This document shows positions 27,115-34,815 of a stretch of 64,000 nucleotides of DNA, piece after piece. Below the pieces are notes generated by a model, which saw only the letters and a list, made by a program, of their open reading frames with translations, was not told where the DNA came from and ran no database searches. The position numbers and the translations under genes are program-made. The first letter of the stretch is position 1. Every line of letters starts with the position of its first letter. Origin of the DNA: Methylomonas subterranea (GTDB lineage: Bacteria > Pseudomonadota > Gammaproteobacteria > Methylococcales > Methylomonadaceae); the NCBI RefSeq assembly GCF_024505185.1, contig NZ_JANIBJ010000019.1, positions 25,322 through 89,321 on the forward strand. The letters are read 5' to 3'.

Positions 27115-28100
27115 TACAGTTGGTTTACTTCTGCTTCAATAGTTCTTTGTCTCGATATAACTAAATGACTAATAAAATCAGCACGTTTTTGGGTTAATGG
27201 AACCGGTAAGGAGTATTGCCTGCAATTTTCCATGATAGAACGTAATCGATCAGGATCAAATAAAGCCAGTTTTTCTCTGATACGACCTTTCAACGTTGGA
27301 AATTTTACTGCTAAGTCCAGTATGAGGTCCACGTGCCGGCATTGTAGTTCGTCTTTTGACTGCCAGCGAAGGTGGTGTCTACCTCTTCTGATGTAGGCCG
27401 CCATTTTATCTGGTTGGTAGAAGTCATCCATTTTCGATTCCAATATTTCATAACCAAGGCTCGTGCCATTATCAAAAACAGGCGACATTCTGACGTGTCT
27501 AGCTAGCACTTGGTTCCATAGCAATTCCCAATTGTCCTGATGGCGATCTGTGTTACCGATTATGGCGTCAAACAAGAGCATATCGCACCAGAAAATTAGC
27601 CAATTGTGTTCAAATGAAAAATTTCTATCTACAACCGCTAAATAACGAGCTATGGTAACAAAATTATGCTCCTTACCCCTTTTACGGTCATAACCTGGAA
27701 TCATGTCCACCATGATATCACCACCAGGAACCCGCCTCTCTTCTGGCTGATCGGGGTAATTCAAAAACCATTCTATTAAGGCGCCACAAACGTTATTGTC
27801 ACTATCATAAGCAACAAAAGCCGGTGGCACGGGCACATCCAACATACAACCAATTCGATAGGCAACGATTTCCGCCCAGTATTGATCCGGATGACACCGC
27901 TTTCCCTTCTGAAAAGAATGCTTGAATAAATACCGATGACCCGGAATCAGAAAATCATATCCAGGTTGACTCGGACTTATCAGAAGTGACTTATCACGTG
28001 CACCCTCTGGATAAATTTCAAATTCATCATCCCCCTTCCAGTTAGCAATGTCGATTGTTTGATTGACCGGCTGATCAATCCATTGACCTTCACGTCCCAT
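27114..28100 (-). CDS. HipA-like serine/threonine kinase
   Basis: A 328-residue kinase of the HipA/CtkA type. The ATP-binding Lys is probably in HRYLFKHSF (K60), with Glu in WAEIVA. The catalytic loop is IIGNTDRHQDNW (D185, N190) and the metal-binding DFD-like motif is PVFDNGTSLG (D210). HipA kinases phosphorylate translation factors such as GltX and arrest growth, normally held by HipB. No helix-turn-helix partner gene is present here. The N-terminal HipA subdomain is absent from this protein and may reside in the HIRAN partner that follows. Low GC marks it as part of the island. Confidence 0.82.
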   Translation of the reverse strand: MGREGQWIDQPVNQTIDIANWKGDDEFEIYPEGARDKSLLISPSQPGYDFLIPGHRYLFKHSFQKGKRCHPDQYWAEIVAYRIGCMLDVPVPPAFVAYDSDNNVCGALIEWFLNYPDQPEERRVPGGDIMVDMIPGYDRKRGKEHNFVTIARYLAVVDRNFSFEHNWLIFWCDMLLFDAIIGNTDRHQDNWELLWNQVLARHVRMSPVFDNGTSLGYEILESKMDDFYQPDKMAAYIRRGRHHLRWQSKDELQCRHVDLILDLAVKFPTLKGRIREKLALFDPDRLRSIMENCRQYSLPVPLTQKRADFISHLVISRQRTIEAEVNQL

Positions 28101-28192
28101 ACAAGCTTAATTTTCTAATTCTTAAAACTAACGGACTTGTAATACACTTTATTCGATCTTCAAAAACAATAAGCGCCAAAGCTCTGATTATG

Positions 28193-28209
28193 TTATTAAT
28201 TGTTAATAA
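28193..28209. promoter_or_regulatory. 17-bp perfect dyad upstream of the HipA-like gene
   Basis: TTATTAA-TTG-TTAATAA, a perfect 7-bp inverted repeat, lies about 93 bp before the kinase ATG and 40 bp after the patatin gene stop. It has the form of an operator for a dimeric repressor. No T-run follows, so it is unlikely to be a terminator. Confidence 0.45.
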
Positions 28210-28249
28210 TACGCATTGAGAATGAACAGCAGTGCAAAATCCATCAAAC

Positions 28250-30238
28250 CTAATCGTAAGGGTGCACTGCCTCTTCAATTTTCCTAAAAAGCGATCTCTC
28301 AACATTTCGGTAATTATCTGCCAAAGTAGTAGTGGACGAAATCAAGCGAAGCGAAGACAAAGGCTTTGGATGCTGAGCAGGTAGTTTTGCAATTACGTCC
28401 TCTACAATCACTGCTCGGACAGACTTCACACCCGAAGCCAAACAATGGAAGAACCTCGTATTGCCGTCAATCAGAACTAGCGTGTCTGCGTTCAAACGCT
28501 CTAGTACTGGCGGAGTAACTATTGTACCCGAATCATTGAGTAGCTTAACTTGGTTGACTTCAAACAGGTCACAGCTGTTTGCCCTTAAATCCTGAATATG
28601 CTGTTTTATCTGGAGAAGCTTGAACTCCTTCACCGCCTCCTGCAAAACTAAAACCTTGTCGGATACCTCAACATCGGCAAGCTTAAACTTTGCTTGAGCG
28701 TACTGATGGACATTCTTAAGTCGGTTGAATAGTTCTAGATCTGATATCCTTTCGTAGGGTAGAGACCTTTTGGAGTTTGGCTTCTGTGTCCAATGACCAG
28801 TGAGACTCTCTGCCAGCATTTCTAGAATAGCAGGGTCGCCATCATGAGAGTAGAAACGAACCGACTCCTGAGCATATGAATTAGGGGTATCGACATTGCT
28901 ATCAAAAGTGGTCAAAATCGCACTCGCCTTATCTGTGCCCACATCAAAGACGAATCCGTCGAATCTCGGCTTGAGCTCCCCCAGCCTGTATACTATATCG
29001 GCTCCCAAACCTGACAATAGCCATTGTCGACGCTTTTCATCCAGCTTCTCGGGTTGTGATGTCACGCAAACAATTTGAACACCACGCCTTGCAACGGACA
29101 AGAGTGTTGGGAAAATAAAATCCACCCAATACATCGACGTTCCGACTGCGAAAAAAACCTGGCTACACTCTTGTAGCTCCTGTACCAACATCAGCATCTT
29201 TTCATCGAAACCCCGGAATAACGGTGCTGACGTACTAGAGCGAACGTAGATACGCTCGTGACTTACGAAACTCCTGACTGCATCAATCCCTGCTTTATGT
29301 AGTTGAAGTTTCTCATTTTCGCCAACACCCACAAAATCGGTCGACTTTATCGACCCAGTAGGTATTGGAATGACATATGTGTTTTGTTGAAGGATCGCTT
29401 GAATGTAGGACGCACCATCAATTACAGCATTTGATAAACGGCCAGCAAAATCAGCTAGATCTGAGATACCCTTGCGAGTATTTGCATCCTCAATCAAACG
29501 AAAAGCGAGCACACGCGAGAGCACCGAGCGCCCTTCTCCTGAATTAAGTAGCTCAGTGAAGACAAATGAAGGGAGGTTGCTAACAGCTCCACCATCCACC
29601 AATACAGACTGCTTGTTATCGACCGCTTGATAGAAGAAAGGGATGCTGCAAGAGCAACGCACTGCAAACGCTACCGCTTCATCCGGTGTCTTTTCTTTAG
29701 ACCACTCCTTTGGTTTGCCGGTCGTCAAATCAGTCGCGACGATATGAAGTGGTAAGGTGAGTTCATGGAATTTTATTGGTCCAGTCTCGCCAGGTGCTCG
29801 CAGATGAGCTACCAAATTTTTCAGATTATCTTCCATCCAGTCTTCGAGAGGCTTTGAGCTGTAGAGTCCGGAATTTAGTGCCACCTTAGCAAAGACTCTC
29901 AGCTTGCCCCAGGTAATGCATTTCAAAAGCTTAAGCTTCCAGGTACGCTCGGCAAATACAGAGTCGCGAGAATCAGCCGCAGACTGGAACCGGGACAAAT
30001 CCGTCCTCAGTAAAAGATCACTGAGGTACTTAGGAGATGCATTGGCAGCGATCAGTGCCGCTACGATGGAGCCACCAGAAGTCCCCGCCACTCGTCCAAA
30101 AGCTATACCAGCTTCGCGTGCTGCCTCATAAGCACCTGCGTGCGCCGCAGCTCGAACGCCACCGCCTTCGAATGCTGCCCAACAGTGTGTGAAGTATGTG
30201 GTAATCATGGGACCACGATCGTAGCCTGAATCGGTCAC
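28250..30238 (-). CDS. Patatin phospholipase fused to PLD-like and ParB-like domains
   Basis: A 662-residue protein. The patatin part (about residues 20-290) has the oxyanion loop EGGGVRA, the nucleophile elbow GTSGG (Ser54) and the Asp of VLVDGGAVSN, so lipid hydrolysis is likely. Residues about 345-480 look like a PLD-type fold (VFFAVGTSMYWVDFIFPTLL, SVARRGVQIVCVT) without clear HKD residues. Residues about 560-650 resemble a ParB N-like domain (PPVLERLNADTLVLIDGNTR, then GVKSVRAVIVED). The GTG start at 30238 overlaps the nucleotidyltransferase stop (GTGA) and has GGAGG 6 bp upstream. Context suggests the effector of a defence system, partner of the enzyme before it. Confidence 0.82.
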   Translation of the reverse strand: MTDSGYDRGPMITTYFTHCWAAFEGGGVRAAAHAGAYEAAREAGIAFGRVAGTSGGSIVAALIAANASPKYLSDLLLRTDLSRFQSAADSRDSVFAERTWKLKLLKCITWGKLRVFAKVALNSGLYSSKPLEDWMEDNLKNLVAHLRAPGETGPIKFHELTLPLHIVATDLTTGKPKEWSKEKTPDEAVAFAVRCSCSIPFFYQAVDNKQSVLVDGGAVSNLPSFVFTELLNSGEGRSVLSRVLAFRLIEDANTRKGISDLADFAGRLSNAVIDGASYIQAILQQNTYVIPIPTGSIKSTDFVGVGENEKLQLHKAGIDAVRSFVSHERIYVRSSTSAPLFRGFDEKMLMLVQELQECSQVFFAVGTSMYWVDFIFPTLLSVARRGVQIVCVTSQPEKLDEKRRQWLLSGLGADIVYRLGELKPRFDGFVFDVGTDKASAILTTFDSNVDTPNSYAQESVRFYSHDGDPAILEMLAESLTGHWTQKPNSKRSLPYERISDLELFNRLKNVHQYAQAKFKLADVEVSDKVLVLQEAVKEFKLLQIKQHIQDLRANSCDLFEVNQVKLLNDSGTIVTPPVLERLNADTLVLIDGNTRFFHCLASGVKSVRAVIVEDVIAKLPAQHPKPLSSLRLISSTTTLADNYRNVERSLFRKIEEAVHPYD

Positions 30239-31032
30239 TGGCTGTCCTCCATAACTGATTCAAAAAAGGAGATGGCTGAGTCCGTCAAATCTAATATGCA
30301 ATAAGTACGAATACCGTCTACCACCACTTGCCTTCTTTCGTTTGTATTGCACACTGAGACGAGGAAATCTCGTACGGTATCGGAGAGTTCGCACTGCAGT
30401 CGCACCGCCAATATAATTGCTCTAGCCGCCTGAAAAAGTGGTTGCGCGACCTCGTCTGCAACAAAGTCGAGCACCCGTGTCTGTAGTGAAGAAACTGCTC
30501 CGGAATCCAGCAAACTTGCATGATGAAAAAATTGCATAGGCTTAAATACGACCGCGTTAACGTTGTAGTCAGCTGTTAAAGGTAGTTGTTCAAATGTGAC
30601 GGGAAGTCGATGCCGCCTAATAAGAAATGTTTTGGGTAAGTCCCACGAATCGAGATGGATACTGGAAGCCTCTGTTCCAAATCCGCCAAATGGGTTACGA
30701 ATCGCTGAACTGGGTAACGCTTGTTCAACCGATACCGAGCCATGCGTTACTAAGTCAATGTCTCGGGAAGTATGGTGGCGATTATTAATAAGCTCAGCGA
30801 GTCGATCACGAGCCCAGCCACCAAATATGACCGCCTCTAGTCCGAGAGATTGCATCTGGTGAATATAGTTGGACAGCAACTCGTCTTTACATAACAAATC
30901 ATCGAAACATTCTTGCAAATACTGGGCTGCGGAGATCAAAAATCTCTCGTTGTCACAAATATCGAGATGTAGATCGCGCCCTGTGGGGAGTCGATAAACT
31001 TCAATGGCTGGCAAACCTGAGCATTCTGTCAT
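30235..31032 (-). CDS. CCA/poly(A)-polymerase-like nucleotidyltransferase
   Basis: A 265-residue protein of the Pol-beta nucleotidyltransferase superfamily: VIFGGWARDRLAEL (about residue 68) then SRDIDLV with the metal-binding Asp pair (D91, D93). PLTADYNVNAVVFKP aligns with the RRDFTINA motif of CCA-adding enzymes, and FQAARAIILAVRLQ with their RAVRFAxRL helix. It lacks the usual C-terminal tRNA-binding extension and carries about 65 extra N-terminal residues. ATG at 31032 is used; a TTG at 31050 is in frame. It is coupled to the patatin gene by a 4-bp overlap, so its product or modified target may switch that enzyme on. Confidence 0.75.
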   Translation of the reverse strand: MTECSGLPAIEVYRLPTGRDLHLDICDNERFLISAAQYLQECFDDLLCKDELLSNYIHQMQSLGLEAVIFGGWARDRLAELINNRHHTSRDIDLVTHGSVSVEQALPSSAIRNPFGGFGTEASSIHLDSWDLPKTFLIRRHRLPVTFEQLPLTADYNVNAVVFKPMQFFHHASLLDSGAVSSLQTRVLDFVADEVAQPLFQAARAIILAVRLQCELSDTVRDFLVSVCNTNERRQVVVDGIRTYCILDLTDSAISFFESVMEDSQ

Positions 31033-31414
31033 GTCAGTTGCTGTTATCAATAATCTGAACTAACTTCACCTCATTGTGCACGAGCAAGAAAGGAGGTAGT
31101 TAAGCAATAAACCGGAAAGTTCACTTTCACATAAATGTTTATCGATTGGTGAATATTTGAGCATTTTGCATACCATTGGTTAGAGGTATTAATGGCGGGT
31201 TATGTTGAAACTGCAGTCATTGAACCAGATGGGGCGATTGCGTGCAATGGGTCGTCAGCAACGATTCGCGGAGCATGAAAACAGACATTCCGGAACGTCT
31301 TCTTTCAGAAGAAACCAGTATCCGCAGAGGCTGATTAGGTCAAACGCGCATTTCGGGATTGTGTGGTACCGAACTTCCCAATGATTAAATGGCGACTGGT
31401 GGCACGACTGCTTG
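31033..31414. other. Spacer between the nucleotidyltransferase operon and parDE remnant
   Basis: No gene is supported. The part next to the nucleotidyltransferase is AT-rich and should hold the promoter of the operon, but no clear -35/-10 pair is seen. The right part returns toward the base composition of the host genome. Confidence 0.4.
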
Positions 31415-31691
31415 TTATAGCCAATCTTCCGCATCCTGATGACCTAAAATAGTCATGATTTCGACTGTGCCACCATTGATCCGGTAATAAATGCTGTCGG
31501 TGCCGCCTGTATCCGGCACGGATAGAGTCAACCGCCTGATATAAATATGGCTGTTCAGCGATGTGTGCAAAACGATATAGCATCCCTTGATGATATTGAT
31601 CGGCTCGCTGATTACCGTGCGTTTTAACGCCGTATAACCAGATTCTCTTCAAATCGGCGCGGGCTTTTTTCGAAAGTTTATAAGAGCCCAT
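31415..31691 (-). pseudogene. parE: ParE-like toxin with a frameshift
   Basis: Reads as ParE from the ATG at 31691: MGSYKLSKKARADLKRIWLY, then QPYLYQAVDSIRAGYRR. The family continuation GTDSIYYRINGGTVEIMTIL, then GHQDAEDWL and stop, is present but in another frame. The break is near 31500-31510, where two or three residues also seem to be lost, so a small deletion is likely. The uncorrected frame runs to 31335 with an unrelated tail. The toxin is probably dead. It overlaps the intact parD by 14 bp. Confidence 0.85.
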
Positions 31692-31929
31692 CTTGCCGAG
31701 CTTCTTCCTTGAAGTTGGCCAATAATTCGTCCGGCTGCTCGTCGATAAAACCGCTCTGTTCCGCTTTAATCAGTTCAGAACGAATATGCTCGATTTCAAG
31801 CTGCCGCCGCCGTGCCTGCCGGATAAGATCGTTAATCGCCTCGCTCTTACTGCTGTACTCTGCACTGGCCACTTGGGCTTTCAACCATTCGTCGTTGGGT
31901 TCCGATATGGATATGCTTTGTCTTACCAT
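31678..31929 (-). CDS. parD: ParD-family antitoxin
   Basis: An 83-residue ribbon-helix-helix protein: MVRQSISISEPNDEWLKAQV then SSKSEAINDLIRQARRRQ, with an acidic tail ending EEARQDGLL. ATG at 31929 lies just downstream of three GGTGC direct repeats that look like its operator. The reading frame is intact, although its toxin gene is frameshifted, so it now probably acts only as a repressor or a relic. Confidence 0.9.
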   Translation of the reverse strand: MVRQSISISEPNDEWLKAQVASAEYSSKSEAINDLIRQARRRQLEIEHIRSELIKAEQSGFIDEQPDELLANFKEEARQDGLL

Positions 31930-31955
31930 GGTCTGACCTTTCAAAAACAGGTTAT

Positions 31956-31984
31956 GCACCAATATAGCACCAATTTCGCACCAC
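31956..31984 (-). promoter_or_regulatory. Triple direct-repeat operator of parD
   Basis: On the minus strand the heptamers GTGGTGC, TTGGTGC and TTGGTGC occur at exact 11-bp steps (plus-strand 31978-31984, 31967-31973 and 31956-31962). They end 26 bp before the parD ATG. Spacing of one helical turn suits cooperative binding of ribbon-helix-helix dimers on one face. A TATATT between two of them may be the -10 box. Confidence 0.6.
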
Positions 31985-32290
31985 ATAAAACAAAATACAG
32001 CGTCCAAAAAACCTACGTTTTCTGGTAGCTATCTCCTGCCCGTTACCGATATACAAGGCTTTCTGAGTCGATAAACCTATTCCACAATACAAGTTCCAGC
32101 TCGCAGGGTGGATAAGCCCCGCGCATCCGTCATGATTGCCGAACAATTACAGCAATACCATTAATTATCAGAGCATTACAAAACATTTCCATGAGCCGGC
32201 GGGGTTATGCGAAAAAAGTTTGCAACTTTTTGAGGTGTTTTAAGGGGGTAAATCGATCTTATACGGGCGACCATTAAAATTTAAGGAGAA
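31985..32290. other. Upstream region of the TonB receptor gene
   Basis: No gene is supported. The last 130 bases before the receptor contain an AAAAAGTTTGCAACTTTTT inverted repeat (about 32213-32231) and should hold the FecI-dependent promoter. I could not identify its -35/-10 elements with confidence. Confidence 0.4.
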
Positions 32291-34684
32291 ATGATGCTCT
32301 CGTTACGCCCACTGTTGCTTGCCACTCCATTGCTCATCGGTTCCAGCGTCGGTATCGCCGAGGAAAAAAACTTTGCCATCCACATACCCGCTCAGCCGCT
32401 GCCGGCGGCCCTGGAAAGCCTTGCTGAACAAACCGGCTTGAAGCCTTTTCTGGTCAATGAAGTGGCGAAGGGCAAAATCAGTCATCCGGTCAACGGCCGA
32501 TACAGCGCGCACCAGGCACTCACCATATTGTTGCAAGGTACCGGCTTGAGTTATTCCTTTTCTTCCATGGATTCGGTGGTAATCAAGGCTCCCGAACAGG
32601 AAGGCGACGCTTCGACATTACCGGCCGTCAAGGTAATAGGCAAGGCGCAATACGATGCCGACGATCCGTACAACGTTAATTACAACCGGCCGAACGCCTC
32701 CACGGCCACCAAAACGGACCTGCCCATCATGCAAACGCCGGTATCGATTCAGGTCGTGCCTAAATCCGTCATGAACGACCAACAGTCTATCCGCTTCGAG
32801 GACGCGGTCATCAATAACGTCAGCGGCATACAACGTTCCTACGGCACCGCCGACATGTACGAAAGCTTTATCGTGCGGGGCTTCAGTTCCGGGGAAAACA
32901 ATTACCGCAACGGTTTCCGCCGCTCTATGGGTAAATTCGACGTTTCCAACATGGAACAAATCGAGGTTTTGAAAGGTCCGGCCGCCGTGCTTTACGGCCG
33001 CTTGGAACCGGGCGGCATGATCAACTACGTCACCAAAAAAGCACTGGATGTGCCTTATTATTCGCTGCAACAACAGTTCGGTTCCTACAGCGAATTTCGC
33101 ACCAGCGTGGATGCGACCGGCCCGCTGGACCGGGATAAAACCCTGCTGTATCGATTCAATGGCGCATTCGATACCGGCAACTCATATCGGGACATCGTCG
33201 AGCATGAACGTATTTTCATCGCCCCAAAACTAACCTGGCGCCCCAGCGACCGTTTCGAAGCCAATTTCGAATTGGAAAAACGCCACGACAACTATATGGA
33301 CGACTACGGCGTGCCGGTATCGGGCAACCGACCGATTAGCGGTCGGCGCACTTTATTCACCGGCGATCCGGCTTTCAGACCCAGCCAGGATAACACCCTG
33401 GTTTACGCGGACTGGAGCTTCAAATTCAACGACGACTGGGCCATCCGGCATAAATTCCAATGGGACGAAACCGACATCGTATTCGGCGGCCCAGGCCCGA
33501 ACGATAGAGTGAACGGCGACGGCCGCACACTCGGACGCTGGGTCATCACCGGCACCGCCAACCGCCGCTCATACGGCACCAGCCTGGATCTAAGCGGCAA
33601 ATTCGACACCTTCGGAATGAAACACAATATGCTGGTGGGCGGCGACTGGTTCTTCTTCAACCAGGACATGCCGGACAATATGTTCGCCTCCAGCGATTGG
33701 GGCGACCCGATCAATTCAAACTTCGACATCAACAACCCGCGCTACGACACCATAGACCTCGCCGCCGTCCGGTCCATCGCGCCAAACTGGTTCTGGCGCT
33801 CCAGGGACGACTGGTATGGCGTCTACTTCCAGGATCAGATTACCCTGTGGGATAAATTGCATATCATGGGCGGCGGCCGTTACGACATGGCGGGTTACGG
33901 CGGCTTCGGCGATACCTCCTGGGAAGCCACCCAGGCCGGCTTTGCCATGCAGCACGAAAACAAATTCACCCCCCGGGTAGGCATTTTGTACCAGCCTTGG
34001 GAATGGCTGTCGGTATACGGCAACTACGTCGAATCATTCGGCTCCAACAACGGCCGCAATGCACTGACCGGCGGCACCTTCCAGCCGCAAACCGCCGAGC
34101 AATACGAAATCGGTTTTAAAACCGAATTTTTCGACCAACGCCTGTCCACATCGCTCGCCTACTATCATCTGACCAAGGACAAACTGCTGACGGCGGATCT
34201 GTCCACGCCGGATCCGCAGGATCAAATCGCCATCGGCGAAGCGCGCAGCCAGGGCATCGAAGTGGATATCAAGGGCCGGATCACCGACGACTTTAGTCTG
34301 GTAAGCACCTATGCCTACACCGACGCTCGGGTCACAAAGGACGCCGGCGGCCTGGAAGGCAAACGCCTGTTGAATGTACCCGAACATCAGGCCAGCCTTT
34401 GGGGCACTTACCAATTCACCGAGCAATTCAAGGTCGGTCTTGGCGGCGTCGTGGTCGGCAAGCGCGAAGGCGACAGCGGTAACAGCTTCCAATTGCCCGG
34501 CTATGCCAGGCTGGATGCGATGGCGGCTTACGTGATTTCTCTCGGTAAAACCCGTCTGACCGCGCAAGTCAACGTATACAACCTGCTCGACAAGGAATAT
34601 TTCACCGGTTCGACATCCTGGCTGCCGACAGCCAACGTCGGCGCGCCGCTGTCCGCGTTGGGATCGTTGAAGTTGGAATATTAA
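32291..34684 (+). CDS. TonB-dependent siderophore receptor with signalling domain
   Basis: A 797-residue outer-membrane receptor. Signal peptide (about 1-23), STN domain (about 25-95: FAIHIPAQPLPAALESLAEQ, then LTILLQGTGLSYSF), plug domain (TPVSIQVVPKSVMNDQQ to LKGPAAVLYGRLEPGGMINY), and beta-barrel ending LSALGSLKLEY with the terminal aromatic. The STN domain marks it as a transducer that signals to FecR, so it is the expected partner of the fecIR pair 6.3 kb upstream. AAGGAG precedes two ATGs; the second, at 32294, has better spacing. The plug and barrel resemble ferric hydroxamate/pyoverdine receptors. Confidence 0.95.
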   Translation: MMLSLRPLLLATPLLIGSSVGIAEEKNFAIHIPAQPLPAALESLAEQTGLKPFLVNEVAKGKISHPVNGRYSAHQALTILLQGTGLSYSFSSMDSVVIKAPEQEGDASTLPAVKVIGKAQYDADDPYNVNYNRPNASTATKTDLPIMQTPVSIQVVPKSVMNDQQSIRFEDAVINNVSGIQRSYGTADMYESFIVRGFSSGENNYRNGFRRSMGKFDVSNMEQIEVLKGPAAVLYGRLEPGGMINYVTKKALDVPYYSLQQQFGSYSEFRTSVDATGPLDRDKTLLYRFNGAFDTGNSYRDIVEHERIFIAPKLTWRPSDRFEANFELEKRHDNYMDDYGVPVSGNRPISGRRTLFTGDPAFRPSQDNTLVYADWSFKFNDDWAIRHKFQWDETDIVFGGPGPNDRVNGDGRTLGRWVITGTANRRSYGTSLDLSGKFDTFGMKHNMLVGGDWFFFNQDMPDNMFASSDWGDPINSNFDINNPRYDTIDLAAVRSIAPNWFWRSRDDWYGVYFQDQITLWDKLHIMGGGRYDMAGYGGFGDTSWEATQAGFAMQHENKFTPRVGILYQPWEWLSVYGNYVESFGSNNGRNALTGGTFQPQTAEQYEIGFKTEFFDQRLSTSLAYYHLTKDKLLTADLSTPDPQDQIAIGEARSQGIEVDIKGRITDDFSLVSTYAYTDARVTKDAGGLEGKRLLNVPEHQASLWGTYQFTEQFKVGLGGVVVGKREGDSGNSFQLPGYARLDAMAAYVISLGKTRLTAQVNVYNLLDKEYFTGSTSWLPTANVGAPLSALGSLKLEY

Positions 34685-34815
34685 GGCCGATGGTCCACGC
34701 CCCCCTTGAAAAACATGGGGCGATGAACCGGCCAATCCGCCATGCAAACGAATCACTCGCGCACCGTGAACGGCTTGTCCAGCGCTATCTTTAACCCGAC
34801 GATTAACTTAATTTT

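Noticed and set aside
30235..31032. Housekeeping CCA-adding enzyme
   Set aside because: It lacks the long C-terminal tRNA-binding region and is coupled to a patatin gene within a low-GC island, so a housekeeping role is unlikely.
26200..31400. Attachment sites or target duplications bounding the island
   Set aside because: Short shared words such as GACATTC occur on both sides, but none is long or well placed, and no integrase is present.
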